DNA of 64,000 nucleotides from Cytobacillus eiseniae (GCF_017874625.1 NZ_JAGIKZ010000016.1:25795-89794); one strand, 5' to 3'. Shown: positions 17,220-26,161, numbered from the stretch's first letter. The notes: generated from the sequence alone by a model not told the origin. Numbers and translations are program-made.

Positions 17220-17624
17220 CTAAATGGCCTGTAAGGATTTCTTAGTAACTAAACCAAATAATCCAAGTATGATCTGGATTGAGCTTAATATGAAAAATTG
17301 TGCCGTCGGTAAGTACCATTCCCCCAATAAAATAAATGGGAGAAGAGCACATGAGAAAAATAAAGCGCCCATAGCAATGGTTATGATAAATATGTTGTTG
17401 TCTTTCTTTATAAACCCATAAATGGATGCAATAGCATTGCCCATTCCAAAGATGATGATTCCAAATAAAGCCAAACTTGCCCAACTATTAAATGGCATGA
17501 TTCCTATCCACTCTTGTGGGAACGAGGCAAAAACGCCTTTTTCTAATAACATCGATGCACCTAAATAAAAAGCGCCTAAAGATAATAATAAATGATAAGC
17601 ATTTATCATGTTTTTCAGTAACAT
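17220..17624 (-). CDS. Small four-segment membrane protein, unknown function
   Basis: A 134-residue protein with hydrophobic segments near residues 5-25, 40-62, 70-95 and 100-122, so it is almost entirely membrane-embedded. A longer frame starts at 17648, but AAAAGGAGC precedes ATG 17624. I recognise no family. The next gene on the same strand is also a small membrane protein, with about 145 bases between them. Confidence 0.65.
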   Translation of the reverse strand: MLLKNMINAYHLLLSLGAFYLGASMLLEKGVFASFPQEWIGIMPFNSWASLALFGIIIFGMGNAIASIYGFIKKDNNIFIITIAMGALFFSCALLPFILLGEWYLPTAQFFILSSIQIILGLFGLVTKKSLQAI

Positions 17625-17768
17625 TTTTTTTGCTCCTTTTTTATCCAATTTAACTTAAGTATATCGTTCAACATTGATTAAAATTCAATATTCCAAAAAA
17701 CGTGAATACATTTTTTTCTCTAATTCGATAAGTAAAAGAGTAAACCAGCTCTCCAAGGATTGTTCCCG

Positions 17769-18053
17769 TTAACTAAATATGGTTCCGAAAAAAAGAATGA
17801 ATGACAGAAAGACTGATAATCCTACTGTAACTATTATAGTAGTGATGCTTCTTGCCATCCCTTTCCAATTTTGAACACCAGATAGGCCTACTACTCCTAA
17901 AAGGAAAGTAATCAAAGTAAAAGAGAAGACTAGATTTAAAGGATGTACACCCAAAACAGAGTTATTAATTAGATCCGAAAAAGAAACGATAACAAATAAT
18001 AAAATGCAAACAATCGAAGAGATAAATGACCCAATGTTTATCTTTTGTTTCAT
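17769..18053 (-). CDS. Small membrane protein, unknown function
   Basis: A 94-residue protein with three hydrophobic stretches (about 9-30, 38-60 and 68-92). AGGAG lies before ATG 18053; the longer frame to 18140 lacks a ribosome site. The fold resembles other short three-segment Bacillus membrane proteins, but no function can be assigned. Confidence 0.65.
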   Translation of the reverse strand: MKQKINIGSFISSIVCILLFVIVSFSDLINNSVLGVHPLNLVFSFTLITFLLGVVGLSGVQNWKGMARSITTIIVTVGLSVFLSFILFFGTIFS

Positions 18054-18181
18054 CTGTGAACTCCTTTTTGCCCTATGTAAGCATAAACCTCTCCCATATA
18101 TTTCAATAAAATAGATGCAATATCCTTCAAAAAGATACACTTCTATTAAATAACTGGCTAAAATACATTTCTTTTAAAAAA

Positions 18182-18314
18182 GGCTCTTTTCTGAAAGATT
18201 GTTGTTTTTGAATTAATGTTTGACGAACTAAGTCGGTTGATTGCAGCAACATGGAGCGGAAATCAACCTTTACCAACTTTATCTTTATTAGCAACAATAT
18301 TTGCGAAAACAGTC
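18182..18314 (+). repeat. MITE-like element, family A copy 1
   Basis: 133 bp, starting GGCTCTTTTCTGAAAGATTG and ending CAATATTTGCGAAAACAGTC, so the two ends are imperfect inverted repeats. The middle contains GGTTGATT...GCGGAAATCAACC, a second inverted pair. Homologous copies lie at 31850-31985 (opposite strand) and 58665-58962. The following 18315-18544 is very AT-rich with no convincing gene. Confidence 0.8.
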
Positions 18315-18544
18315 TAATAAAGGTTTTTGAGCAAGGAAAAGCAATATTACTCTAGAAACCGCCTGGGAATGTGTTTCTTCAAATTTAATTGCACGTTTAG
18401 GGGGATTGGATCTCTTGCCATTCCTTTGAACTATAATAAATTTCAGTTCCTAATAATTAAACCTATCGAAATTAAATTATTTAATATAAAAATTAATTTT
18501 TTGAATAAAATTATAAAATTTTATAAAAAGATTTAAAAATATAC

Positions 18545-18572
18545 TTGAATATTTAAAAAACCAGTGTATGAT
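18545..18572 (+). promoter_or_regulatory. Promoter of the DUF2089 operon
   Basis: TTGAAT (18545-18550), a 16-base spacer and TATGAT (18567-18572), about 30 bases before the start codon. Confidence 0.55.
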
Positions 18573-18601
18573 AGGATTAAATAAAAAGAAAGGAGAACAG
18601 T

Positions 18602-18976
18602 ATGGCGTATCCTTTACTTACTAACTGTCCAGTTTGCAGCAAAGCACTTAAAATTACGAAGCTGCAGTGTACTCATTGCCACACAACGGTAGAAAATGAA
18701 TTTGAAGTTTCAAAACTGGCGGCTCTCGGCCAGGAACAGCTGCATTTCATTGAGATCTTTCTTAAATGCCGTGGAAATATCAAAGAGGTTGAGAAGGAGC
18801 TCAGCATTTCCTATCCGACTGTCAGAGGAAAGTTAGATGAAATTATCTCTAATCTCGGCTATTCCTCTCAAAAGAAACCGGAAGTGGATAAGAAAAAAAT
18901 TGTATCATTATTAGAAAAAGGCGAAATTACCGCAGAGAAAGCCATTCAATTATTAAAAGAAGAGGGGGAAGGATAA
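18602..18976 (+). CDS. DUF2089 zinc-ribbon/HTH protein
   Basis: A 124-residue putative DNA-binding protein. An N-terminal zinc ribbon has CPVC and CTHC, followed by a helix-turn-helix region (KEVEKELSISYPTVRGKLDEI, about residues 60-80) typical of DUF2089. The C-terminal tail LLEKGEITAEKAIQLLKEEGE looks like a SHOCT-type helical hairpin that recurs at the start of the next protein. AGGAG precedes the ATG. It leads a three-gene unit and overlaps the next start by one base. Position suggests equivalence to B. subtilis yhbD, which I cannot verify. Confidence 0.8.
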   Translation: MAYPLLTNCPVCSKALKITKLQCTHCHTTVENEFEVSKLAALGQEQLHFIEIFLKCRGNIKEVEKELSISYPTVRGKLDEIISNLGYSSQKKPEVDKKKIVSLLEKGEITAEKAIQLLKEEGEG

Positions 18977-19365
18977 TGAAGGACGAAATCTCAAGAGTGT
19001 TAACGATGGTGGAGGAAGGCAAGATTGATAAGGACAAAGCAAGCGAATTAATTACAATTTTACAAGGGAAAGAACAGCCAGAACGGGTGATATTAAAAAA
19101 AGAAGTCCCCTATGGAAATAAAATGTTGAAAATCCGTGTGATCTCTGAAGAAGGCGATAATGTAAATGTGAATCTACCAATTAATTTGGTCAAGGCCGTT
19201 TTAAAAGTTGGGACAAATATTGCTGAAAAGATACCTGAGGCAGAAAAATATGTAAAAGATATAAATATTGATCTGCTCATCGAAGCAATTGAGAACGAAT
19301 TGGGCGGACAGATTGTTGACATTAAATCAGCTAACGGTGATAAAGTCTTTGTGGTAATAGAGTAG
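18976..19365 (+). CDS. SHOCT-like domain protein
   Basis: A 129-residue protein. Residues 1-32 (ISRVLTMVEEGKIDKDKASELI) match the SHOCT-like helical hairpin at the start of YvlB/LiaX-type envelope-stress proteins. The rest is a small alpha/beta region with no signal peptide, so it is likely cytoplasmic. The TAATG junction with the upstream gene implies coupled translation. Function is unknown. Confidence 0.75.
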   Translation: MKDEISRVLTMVEEGKIDKDKASELITILQGKEQPERVILKKEVPYGNKMLKIRVISEEGDNVNVNLPINLVKAVLKVGTNIAEKIPEAEKYVKDINIDLLIEAIENELGGQIVDIKSANGDKVFVVIE

Positions 19366-19368
19366 ATT

Positions 19369-19638
19369 ATGTTAAAAGTTAAGGTGAAAGCAAAGGATAA
19401 AAGATTCTCTATTCCTGTTCCCTATGCGATTTTACATTTGGGCAGTTTACTTGTTACATCGAAAAGGGTGAATCGCTTAATAAATAATGCAATTAAAAAG
19501 GATGGCAGCAAATTCATCTTCCCGGAAATTGAAAGAAAAGATTTGAAGCCATTGCTGCAGGAATTATCTGAGTACAGTGGCCTGATCCTTGTTGAAACAA
19601 AATTGAAGGATGGGACCGAAGTGGAAGTGAGGCTTTAA
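19369..19638 (+). CDS. Small conserved-type protein in the DUF2089 operon
   Basis: An 89-residue basic protein starting three bases after the previous stop. It contains a short hydrophobic helix (VPYAILHLGSLLV) and ends with alternating charged strands (ETKLKDGTEVEVRL). The C-terminal pattern resembles that of the preceding protein (SANGDKVFVVIE), suggesting related beta modules. I do not recognise the family; the operon suggests it works with the DUF2089 regulator. Confidence 0.65.
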   Translation: MLKVKVKAKDKRFSIPVPYAILHLGSLLVTSKRVNRLINNAIKKDGSKFIFPEIERKDLKPLLQELSEYSGLILVETKLKDGTEVEVRL

Positions 19639-19798
19639 ATCAAAGTCGGATCTATGCGATTGTAAGTAAGACAAGACAGGAGGCGAATAGTCTCAGTACC
19701 AATGCTGATAATTGCACCCATTTCCCAAAAATCAGAAGCCTGATCTCCCACTAAAAAGACGGAAGGATTGGGCTTTTTTTTTACAAAGTAATGATGAA

Positions 19799-19822
19799 AA
19801 AAAAGATGCATTCTCAGCATCT
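19799..19822 (-). terminator. Terminator of the B3/B4 gene
   Basis: On the minus strand AGATGC pairs with GCATCT and a run of T follows. The stem overlaps the last codons of the gene. Confidence 0.7.
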
Positions 19823-20482
19823 AATTAATTCATATTTTCCTTCTCCGCCATGTACTTGGGTGTACATATTCTGTAATGATTCTAGTAATTTCTTAGCTTC
19901 ATCAGGATTCATTGAAGGGCGCAAGTAAACAATTTGTAAGGCTTTTTTAGTTTCTTCTGTAACAGCTGTCTTTTTCGAATCAACGAAAGGGCTGCCAAAA
20001 GCGCCTTCCTCATCGGAACTGACAATCAAGCGATGAATGGAGTTCATTCGGCCGTTCAGTCCGAAATATTCCTCGCCTTCTTCTCCAAGACGAATGACAA
20101 GATCCCCTTTGAGCTTATCTGCGTCATAGATGCCTAATGGGATGGCATATTGCAAGGAAAAGAAATTATTTAGATCAATCGCACTATTAACAGGCTGTAA
20201 ATAATTTTGCTTTTTTACCCTTCGATAGAGTGCCTCAGCTGAGTGGCGGTAACGGTTAGGATCTTTGCCACAAGCCTTGAAAAGTTGTCTCCATTCTTTA
20301 ATTCCCTCTATATCTGTTACATTTTTCTCTTCCAAATCAAAAAAAATCGATTCCTGGAATAATTGCAGTCGTCCCTTCACCATTTGTGGGGATTCACCAA
20401 CTTGGATATGATTATAATGAATCACACCGATTGTAAAAGCAGGGAAGAGTGCACAAAGCTCTGAAGAAAGTCGAATTTCCAA
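19814..20482 (-). CDS. B3/B4 tRNA-binding-domain protein
   Basis: A 222-residue stand-alone version of the B3/B4 domain found in phenylalanyl-tRNA synthetase beta, where it edits mischarged tRNA. Typical segments are WRQLFKACGKDPNRYRHSAEAL and NFFSLQYAIPLGIYD. No ATG fits: GGAGGTGG lies five bases before TTG 20482, which is chosen as start over the more distal TTG at 20497, inside which the ribosome site falls. It is divergent from queG. A role in clearing misacylated tRNA or free D-amino acid adducts is possible but unproven. Confidence 0.8.
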   Translation of the reverse strand: MEIRLSSELCALFPAFTIGVIHYNHIQVGESPQMVKGRLQLFQESIFFDLEEKNVTDIEGIKEWRQLFKACGKDPNRYRHSAEALYRRVKKQNYLQPVNSAIDLNNFFSLQYAIPLGIYDADKLKGDLVIRLGEEGEEYFGLNGRMNSIHRLIVSSDEEGAFGSPFVDSKKTAVTEETKKALQIVYLRPSMNPDEAKKLLESLQNMYTQVHGGEGKYELIRC

Positions 20483-20583
20483 CGTTTCCACCTCCAAAAA
20501 TAGTTAAAAATAGTTTATCATAATAGTCGATGCTTTTACATTTCCATTCATTGATCAATATCCAAGATGAAAGGAGGATAACA

Positions 20584-21720
20584 ATGGATGCTGCACAATT
20601 AAAACAAGAAATTATTGAATATAGCAAAACAATTGGGATTGATAAAATTGGCTTTACAACGGCAAGCACCTTCGATGAATTAAGAAATCGTCTCATTCGC
20701 CAGCAGGAGCTCAATTATCAATCTGGCTTTGAAGAAAAGGACATAGAGAAGAGGGTCAATCCTTCCTTGTTGATGGATACACCTCGATCAATTATTGCAG
20801 TCGCACTCGCTTACCCATCGAAAATGAATGAACGTGTTACAAGTAAAAAAGGGGAGCGAAGAGGCATTTTCTGCCGTGCCTCATGGGGTGAAGATTATCA
20901 TCTCATTTTAAGAGATCGTCTGAAAAAGCTGGAGGCTTTTATTTTAGAAAAAGTGCCAGATGCTAGATGCAAGTCAATGGTTGATACAGGTGAGCTCTCA
21001 GACCGAGCGGTTGCTGAGCGGGCAGGCATTGGCTGGAGCGGGAAGAATTGTTCGATTATCACTCCTGAATTTGGTTCGTATGTTTATTTAGGTGAGATGA
21101 TTACGTCGATTCCTTTTGAACCCGATCAGCCGATTGAAGATCAATGTGGATCATGCAATAAATGCATAGAAGCTTGTCCAACGGGCGCCCTTGTGCAAGG
21201 GGGACAAATTAATGCGCAAAAATGCATTGGTTTTCTAACCCAAACGAAAGACTTTATTGAGGAGCCATTACGTGCGAAAATCGGCAACCGGATTTATGGC
21301 TGTGACTCCTGCCAAACATCTTGTCCAGAAAATAAAGGAAAGAATTTTCATTTTCATGAAGAAATGGAGCCAGATCCTGAAATAGTGAAGCCGCTCTTGA
21401 AACCAATCCTCCAGCTAAGCAATCGAGAATTCAAGGAGAAGTTCGGGCAGCTTGCCGGATCATGGCGTGGGAAAAAACCAATTCAGCGCAATGCGATTAT
21501 TGCCCTTGCCCATTTTAAAGATGAAACAGCAGTGGGCGAACTAATTGAAGTGATGACGAAAGATACTCGACCTGTGATGCGAGGAACGGCCGCATGGGCG
21601 CTTGGGAAAATTGGGGGAGAAACAGCGAAGCTTGCTTTAGAGAAGGCACTGGAAAAAGAAACAGATGAAGAGGTTTTGACTGAAATTTCTCATGGATTAA
21701 AGGAAGTCAATTTGGTGTGA
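20584..21720 (+). CDS. queG: Epoxyqueuosine reductase
   Basis: Performs the last step of queuosine synthesis in tRNA, reducing epoxyqueuosine with a cobalamin and two 4Fe-4S clusters. The 378-residue protein shows the cluster ligands CGSCNKCIEACPTGA and CDSCQTSCP plus the isolated Cys in QKCIGFL, the catalytic-region aspartate in MVDTGELSDRAVAE and C-terminal HEAT-like repeats (residues about 310-375). AGGAGG precedes ATG 20584; the upstream ATG at 20530 lacks a site. In B. subtilis this gene (yhbA) leads the same neighbourhood of yhbB and trmL. Confidence 0.94.
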   Translation: MDAAQLKQEIIEYSKTIGIDKIGFTTASTFDELRNRLIRQQELNYQSGFEEKDIEKRVNPSLLMDTPRSIIAVALAYPSKMNERVTSKKGERRGIFCRASWGEDYHLILRDRLKKLEAFILEKVPDARCKSMVDTGELSDRAVAERAGIGWSGKNCSIITPEFGSYVYLGEMITSIPFEPDQPIEDQCGSCNKCIEACPTGALVQGGQINAQKCIGFLTQTKDFIEEPLRAKIGNRIYGCDSCQTSCPENKGKNFHFHEEMEPDPEIVKPLLKPILQLSNREFKEKFGQLAGSWRGKKPIQRNAIIALAHFKDETAVGELIEVMTKDTRPVMRGTAAWALGKIGGETAKLALEKALEKETDEEVLTEISHGLKEVNLV

Positions 21721-21923
21721 ATGAAAATGCAGCTATAGAAAAGCCGAATTTATAAAGTTAATATCAAGCTAAATCGTGTATTTTTATAAAATGACACGGT
21801 AAAACGACGAAATAGCAATTTATACTCAAACGCAACTGTAGCTGATAAGGCGAATGCTAAAGAGCGTTCCTGCTTATAACCTTGCTTCCATATAAATAAG
21901 ATGTCTTGTCCATGATGGAGTAA

Positions 21924-22173
21924 CTAGCAAGAATGAAATAAGCGGAGAAATTCCGGTTAAATGCAGAATGAAGCTCTTTTTAGATGAAATAAGCGGAATT
22001 TTTCCGCCTATTCAATGAAAAATCGCTCATTTTTGAATTTTTTGAACCAATAGGCGGAATTTTTCCGCTTATTGACGCCCTTTTTATAAAAAATTATGAA
22101 ATAAGCGGAATTTCTCCGTCTATTTATCCCCAAACTAATAAATGCTAAATATGGGAATCAGCAACTTCCCATC
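21924..22173 (+). repeat. Four-palindrome element, family C copy 1
   Basis: About 250 bp holding four short palindromes (21937-21959, 21988-22012, 22049-22073, 22100-22124) of the form AATAAGCGGAATTTTTCCGC. Linkers also match the reverse strand of 43492-43765, for example GCTTCATTCTGCATTTAACC and GATGGGAAG. It occupies the gene-free stretch 21721-22457, where I see no other feature. Confidence 0.8.
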
Positions 22174-22457
22174 TCTTCTCTAGTTATTAATGTACCACTG
22201 TTTTTACCCCACTTTAGTAGTGTGACAAATAGACCTTTCCACTGGTTAAAACCTATGCTTCATCTGTTGCAATTTATAATGGTAAACATAGTCATCCATA
22301 TCTAATATATGATTACTTAAACACTTGTCTTTTTTATTTTTCTCTCCTAAACTGAACTGTTTTTCCGATATTTAACTTAACTGCTCACATCCACAGAAAA
22401 CATAATTTTGGCATAAGAAAAATAATCTTCGGTAATATTACAACCGAGGTGATCCAT

Positions 22458-22877
22458 GTGGTTCGTAAAATTTGGCTTTCAATTATTCCCATATTTCTCC
22501 TGTTTAATCTATTAATAATTAGTGCACAAAGCACGAAAGTTGAGCTTCTTGATATTGAAAAAAATAAGGTAATAAAAACATCTCCAACCAATCCTAATAT
22601 CCAATCTGAAGCTGAAAAGATCATTAACGCTATTGATAATATTGTTAAAAAGTTCAACCCTATTCCAGCTAAAGGATATATGATTAAAATTCCATTGGAA
22701 CCATCCATTCTAGTAGAAAACAAATGGCTGAATGCACTGATTGATGAAGCAATCATTATTATTCCAGAAGGGGAGGAACCCTATTTACTCCTCTTTGATG
22801 ATGAAAATAACCCTTCTTTTTTGACTTTTAAGGGAGAAATTGTTCCATTGCTAAATGCTTTAAACTTTTCACTTTAA
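22458..22877 (+). CDS. Exported or membrane-anchored protein, unknown function
   Basis: A 139-residue protein. GAGGTGAT lies before GTG 22458, which is preferred over the GTG at 22449 located inside the ribosome site. An N-terminal hydrophobic helix (residues about 5-23) lacks a clear cleavage site, so it may stay anchored. The rest is a mixed soluble domain with a PEGEEPYLLLFDDE acidic stretch. I recognise no family. It is not in an operon. Confidence 0.65.
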   Translation: MVRKIWLSIIPIFLLFNLLIISAQSTKVELLDIEKNKVIKTSPTNPNIQSEAEKIINAIDNIVKKFNPIPAKGYMIKIPLEPSILVENKWLNALIDEAIIIIPEGEEPYLLLFDDENNPSFLTFKGEIVPLLNALNFSL

Positions 22878-22954
22878 AAGACCATTGATTGATTTTATTT
22901 GCAAATCTAAGGGAGCGGGACTCATAAGTTGCTAACTGGTCATCCTTAAGTGAA

Positions 22955-22981
22955 ATAAAAAAGCTGTCCTAGGACAACTTT
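22955..22981 (-). terminator. Terminator of the MntA-HepT pair
   Basis: On the minus strand AAGTTGTCC pairs with GGACAGCTT with one mismatch, followed by a T run. Confidence 0.65.
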
Positions 22982-22991
22982 GAGTGGATTT

Positions 22992-23327
22992 TTATTCATT
23001 TAAAATCTTTTGGACTTGTAGTTTTAATGGAGGAATTTTATTTTGAACAACATCCCATACAATCCGATAATTAATAGAAAAATAACCATGAATCATCATG
23101 TCTCTCGTGCCGGCCATTTTTCTCCATTCAATATGAGGGTTTTCTTCTCTAATTTTATTAGGAATGTTTTTTGAAGCTTCACCAATGACCAAAATGTTTT
23201 TTATTACAGCATCTGAAACTAAATCATTGCCAACAAAATCTTCAAATGAGAGGCCCTTCGTATATTTATCAATTTTTACGCAAGCTACATAAATATCCTC
23301 TAAAAAGACTTTAGGCTCCCTCAGCAT
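22992..23327 (-). CDS. hepT: HepT-like HEPN ribonuclease toxin (DUF86)
   Basis: A 111-residue HEPN-domain protein. The catalytic RX4HXY motif is intact as RDMMIHGY near residue 80-90. AAGGAGTG lies before ATG 23327. The gene overlaps the 3' end of the MNT-type partner by 17 bases, the usual antitoxin-first order. In the family HepT cleaves RNA and is inactivated by AMPylation of the motif tyrosine by MntA. Here that is inferred from family and context. Confidence 0.85.
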   Translation of the reverse strand: MLREPKVFLEDIYVACVKIDKYTKGLSFEDFVGNDLVSDAVIKNILVIGEASKNIPNKIREENPHIEWRKMAGTRDMMIHGYFSINYRIVWDVVQNKIPPLKLQVQKILNE

Positions 23328-23667
23328 ACTTGGCACTCCTTAGGATACTCGGCTTTATAGCTGGTTTAATATCTTCAATCATCACTAAATCTATAGGCTT
23401 ATGAAATAAATCTTCCAGTTCGAATTTTAGTTCTATATAGTTATCAAATGTCATTGAGTGTTCTGCAAATTCTACTAATAAGTCGATGTCACTAGACTCC
23501 TTTTGCTCCCCTCGCGTGTATGAACCAAAGAGAGCGATCCACTCAATCCCGTATTTTTCTTTCCATGTATTTAAGTTATTTGACAGTAGCTCAAGAATTT
23601 CTTTTTGCGCTAACATATGGTTCACCGCCATTTCCAAATGTTCGTTATTCTCCATTATAGCTTTCAT
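23311..23667 (-). CDS. mntA: MntA-like minimal nucleotidyltransferase antitoxin
   Basis: A 118-residue MNT-fold protein. The nucleotidyltransferase signature GSX(10)DXD is present within LFGSYTRGEQKESSDIDLL, and the downstream aspartate in PIDLVMIEDI could be the third catalytic residue. ATG 23667 is the longest start; ATG 23616 after GGCGGTGA is an alternative that would remove 17 residues. It pairs with HepT and should neutralise it by AMPylation. Confidence 0.85.
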   Translation of the reverse strand: MKAIMENNEHLEMAVNHMLAQKEILELLSNNLNTWKEKYGIEWIALFGSYTRGEQKESSDIDLLVEFAEHSMTFDNYIELKFELEDLFHKPIDLVMIEDIKPAIKPSILRSAKYAEGA

Positions 23668-23886
23668 CCATTACTTTATTCGTTATTAAACAAGAATCTC
23701 CTGTTAAATGAATAAATTTCATCTGTCCAATCCAACTATCCCAAAGGGGAGATAACAGCAAATATACTTCATTTTTCTTTCAATTGGAAATCCTCTTTTA
23801 GCCACATTTTCACATTCACTCACATTTTTTTGATGTGAAATCACTTCTCCGTTCATACGTATAAAATAGGAAAGGAGTGTCAAAAC

Positions 23887-24759
23887 ATGAGGGAGCAGCT
23901 TCAAGCGCATGTAGAAAAAAGGGTGCAGCAATATGTGTCTGTTGATCGAAGTGCAGGCTGTGAAAAAATTGAGCGAAAGAAGGAAGGGCTTTCTAAGCGC
24001 TCATGTGAGATCGTGAAAGCAAATGCTATCGGGAAGATTCGAAAAATAGGGGAAGTAAAAGATGAGCTCTGTTTTGTTCAATATGATGTCCATTTCAAAT
24101 ACTTAATTAAGCAGAAAGGTCTCTTTCATCTAGAAGAGGAAATCGAGTCAAGAACAGCCGAATTTTATAAAGGGGTACTTGTGGAGGACAAGGAAATTAA
24201 TCCATATGAAGCATATGTAGTGGAAAATCATCCTGTACATTCAGAGGAAGACGCCGAAGAGCGGATTTCTTATCAATATAATCGATTGAAGGCTGTGCAA
24301 TATGCTGAGACTTGGTGGAATAGCTATAATCCAGCCTATAAATCATTTGATGTTGATTGTACGAATTATATTTCTCAATGCTTGCATGCAGGTGGTGCGC
24401 CGATGAGAGGATATCCAAACCGTTCGAACGGCTGGTGGATGAGGAGTAATAATTGGAGCTATAGTTTTACAGTGGCTAATTCAATGAGGTGGTATTTGGC
24501 TGGATCAAAGTTGGGCTTAAGGGCAAGAGAGGTTTCTAGTCCAGAGGAATTGCTCTTAGGGGACGTCATTTGCTATGATTTTCAAGGAGATGGCAGGTTC
24601 GATCATACGACAATCGTGACAGCTAAGGATACTGATGGGATGCCTTATGTTAATGCCCATACGACAAATAGCCGAATGCGTTATTGGGCGTATGAGGATT
24701 CAACAGCCTACACACCTAATATGAAATATAAGTTTTATTCGATCGTAGATGATCAATGA
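23887..24759 (+). CDS. yhbB: Amidase_6-domain protein (YhbB-like)
   Basis: A 290-residue protein with a C-terminal putative amidase domain (about residues 135-285). The likely catalytic cysteine is in DVDCTNYISQCLHAGG, with histidines in GRFDHTTIV and NAHTTNSRM; family members are thought to act on peptidoglycan peptides. The N-terminal 130 residues are charged and lack a signal peptide. AAAGGAG precedes the ATG. Position next to trmL matches B. subtilis yhbB-cspR. Confidence 0.82.
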   Translation: MREQLQAHVEKRVQQYVSVDRSAGCEKIERKKEGLSKRSCEIVKANAIGKIRKIGEVKDELCFVQYDVHFKYLIKQKGLFHLEEEIESRTAEFYKGVLVEDKEINPYEAYVVENHPVHSEEDAEERISYQYNRLKAVQYAETWWNSYNPAYKSFDVDCTNYISQCLHAGGAPMRGYPNRSNGWWMRSNNWSYSFTVANSMRWYLAGSKLGLRAREVSSPEELLLGDVICYDFQGDGRFDHTTIVTAKDTDGMPYVNAHTTNSRMRYWAYEDSTAYTPNMKYKFYSIVDDQ

Positions 24760-24815
24760 ATCTTGAAAAAAACGTGGTATAATAAGTGATAGCAAATGTT
24801 TAGAGGTGAAAAAAC

Positions 24816-25307
24816 GTGGCAATACATGTAGTTTTATACCAACCAGAAATTCCAGCGAATACTGGAAATATCGCCCGTACTTGTGCGGCAACTGATACGG
24901 TATTGCATTTAATTCGTCCGCTTGGCTTTTCCACAGATGATAAAATGCTGAAGCGTGCGGGCTTGGATTATTGGCAATTTGTAAAGATTGTCTATTATGA
25001 TTCGCTAGATGAATTTTTCGAGAAGAATGCGGGTGGCGAATTTTTCTTTTTAACGAAATATGGCCAAAAACCACATTCTACTTTCGACTATAGTGTGAAA
25101 GAAAAAGATTATTATTTCATTTTTGGGAGAGAGACGACGGGGCTGCCGAAGGATGTCGTTGAAATGAACAAGGATCGAGCATTACGTATTCCGATGAATG
25201 ATAATGTAAGATCCTTAAACTTATCCAACACTGCAGCCATCCTTATTTATGAGGCATTGCGCCAGCAAGATTATCTCCATCTAACAGCACTAGGACCTGA
25301 ACGTTGA
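24816..25307 (+). CDS. trmL: tRNA (cytidine(34)-2'-O)-methyltransferase
   Basis: A 163-residue SPOUT methyltransferase that 2'-O-methylates the wobble base of tRNA-Leu isoacceptors, using S-adenosylmethionine. The three SPOUT motifs are seen: PANTGNIARTC, IFGRETTGLP and RSLNLSNTAAILIYEALRQ in the trefoil knot. The start is GTG 24816 after AGAGGTG. Its terminator overlaps the stop codon. The older Bacillus name is cspR. Confidence 0.94.
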   Translation: MAIHVVLYQPEIPANTGNIARTCAATDTVLHLIRPLGFSTDDKMLKRAGLDYWQFVKIVYYDSLDEFFEKNAGGEFFFLTKYGQKPHSTFDYSVKEKDYYFIFGRETTGLPKDVVEMNKDRALRIPMNDNVRSLNLSNTAAILIYEALRQQDYLHLTALGPER

Positions 25308-25323
25308 TTCAGGTCTTTTTTTC
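25292..25323 (+). terminator. Terminator of trmL
   Basis: GACCTGAA pairs with TTCAGGTC, followed by seven T. The 5' arm lies within the last codons of trmL. Confidence 0.85.
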
Positions 25324-25411
25324 ATTGTTAAACCTGAAGAATAGCGAATTCATTTCGTTTCCATTTATTTTCATGTAAAATGAAAGCATTGAAAATAAAG
25401 GATGGGATGGA

Positions 25412-26161
25412 ATGAATGAGAGCATCAATCTATTATTGAATCATCGGTCAATCCGTCAATTCGAGGATCGGCCTTTATCAAAGGAACAAATAGAAATGAT
25501 TGTTTCCTGTGCACAATCAGCTTCCACTTCAAGCTTTATTCAAGCGTATTCGATTATTGGTGTAACAGATAAGGAGAAGAAAAAGAAGTTAGCTAAAATT
25601 GCTGGGGAGCAAAGCTATGTAGCTGAAAATGGCCATTTTTTTGTATTTTGTGCAGATTTATACCGACATGAAATCATTGGGGAAATGGAAAATAAGCGTG
25701 TGATTCCGTCCATTGAGAGTACTGAAAAGTTCATGGTCACGCTTATTGATACGGCATTGGCTGCTCAAAATGCGGCAATTGCAGCCGAATCAATGGGACT
25801 AGGCATTTGTTACATTGGTGGTTTACGATATGATCTTGAAGCTGTTTGTGATCTGCTCCATATTCCTTCAAGAGTCCTCCCGCTATTTGGACTTGCTGTC
25901 GGCTACCCAGCAAAAATGACAGAAAAAAAGCCGCGACTGCCGATTAACCATATTTACCATGAAAATGAATATCGGTCGAATAGAGAAGAAAATGAACAGC
26001 AGCTTCAAGTGTATAATGAGATCATTTCTGACTATTATATCGAGCGAACACAGGGGAAGCGAAAGGATACTTGGACAAGCCAAATGGCTGGCATGCTTGA
26101 GAAGCAATCAAGAATGTATATGAACGATTTCGTCCAAAAGTCGGGGTTGAATCGAAAATAA
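25412..26161 (+). CDS. NADPH-dependent oxidoreductase, NfsA-type nitroreductase
   Basis: A 249-residue FMN flavoprotein of the oxygen-insensitive nitroreductase family. The FMN-binding start NHRSIRQFEDR and the segment AAESMGLGICYIGGLR are family hallmarks, and the C-terminal basic tail (TQGKRKDTW) fits the NfsA/FRP subgroup that prefers NADPH. Likely roles are reduction of quinones, flavins or nitro compounds. It is monocistronic and ends at a clear terminator. Confidence 0.9.
   Translation: MNESINLLLNHRSIRQFEDRPLSKEQIEMIVSCAQSASTSSFIQAYSIIGVTDKEKKKKLAKIAGEQSYVAENGHFFVFCADLYRHEIIGEMENKRVIPSIESTEKFMVTLIDTALAAQNAAIAAESMGLGICYIGGLRYDLEAVCDLLHIPSRVLPLFGLAVGYPAKMTEKKPRLPINHIYHENEYRSNREENEQQLQVYNEIISDYYIERTQGKRKDTWTSQMAGMLEKQSRMYMNDFVQKSGLNRK

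Noticed and set aside
18327..18536. 69-residue open frame after the MITE-like element
   Set aside because: It has no ribosome site, is extremely AT-rich with lysine/isoleucine-biased composition and matches no protein pattern.
19635..19820. 61-residue minus-strand frame
   Set aside because: The middle reads somewhat protein-like, but there is no ribosome site and it overlaps the terminator and end of the B3/B4 gene; perhaps a gene remnant, too weak to call.
21924..22173. Palindromes read as CRISPR repeats
   Set aside because: The repeated units differ from each other, occur in both orientations and the linkers are conserved in the second copy.
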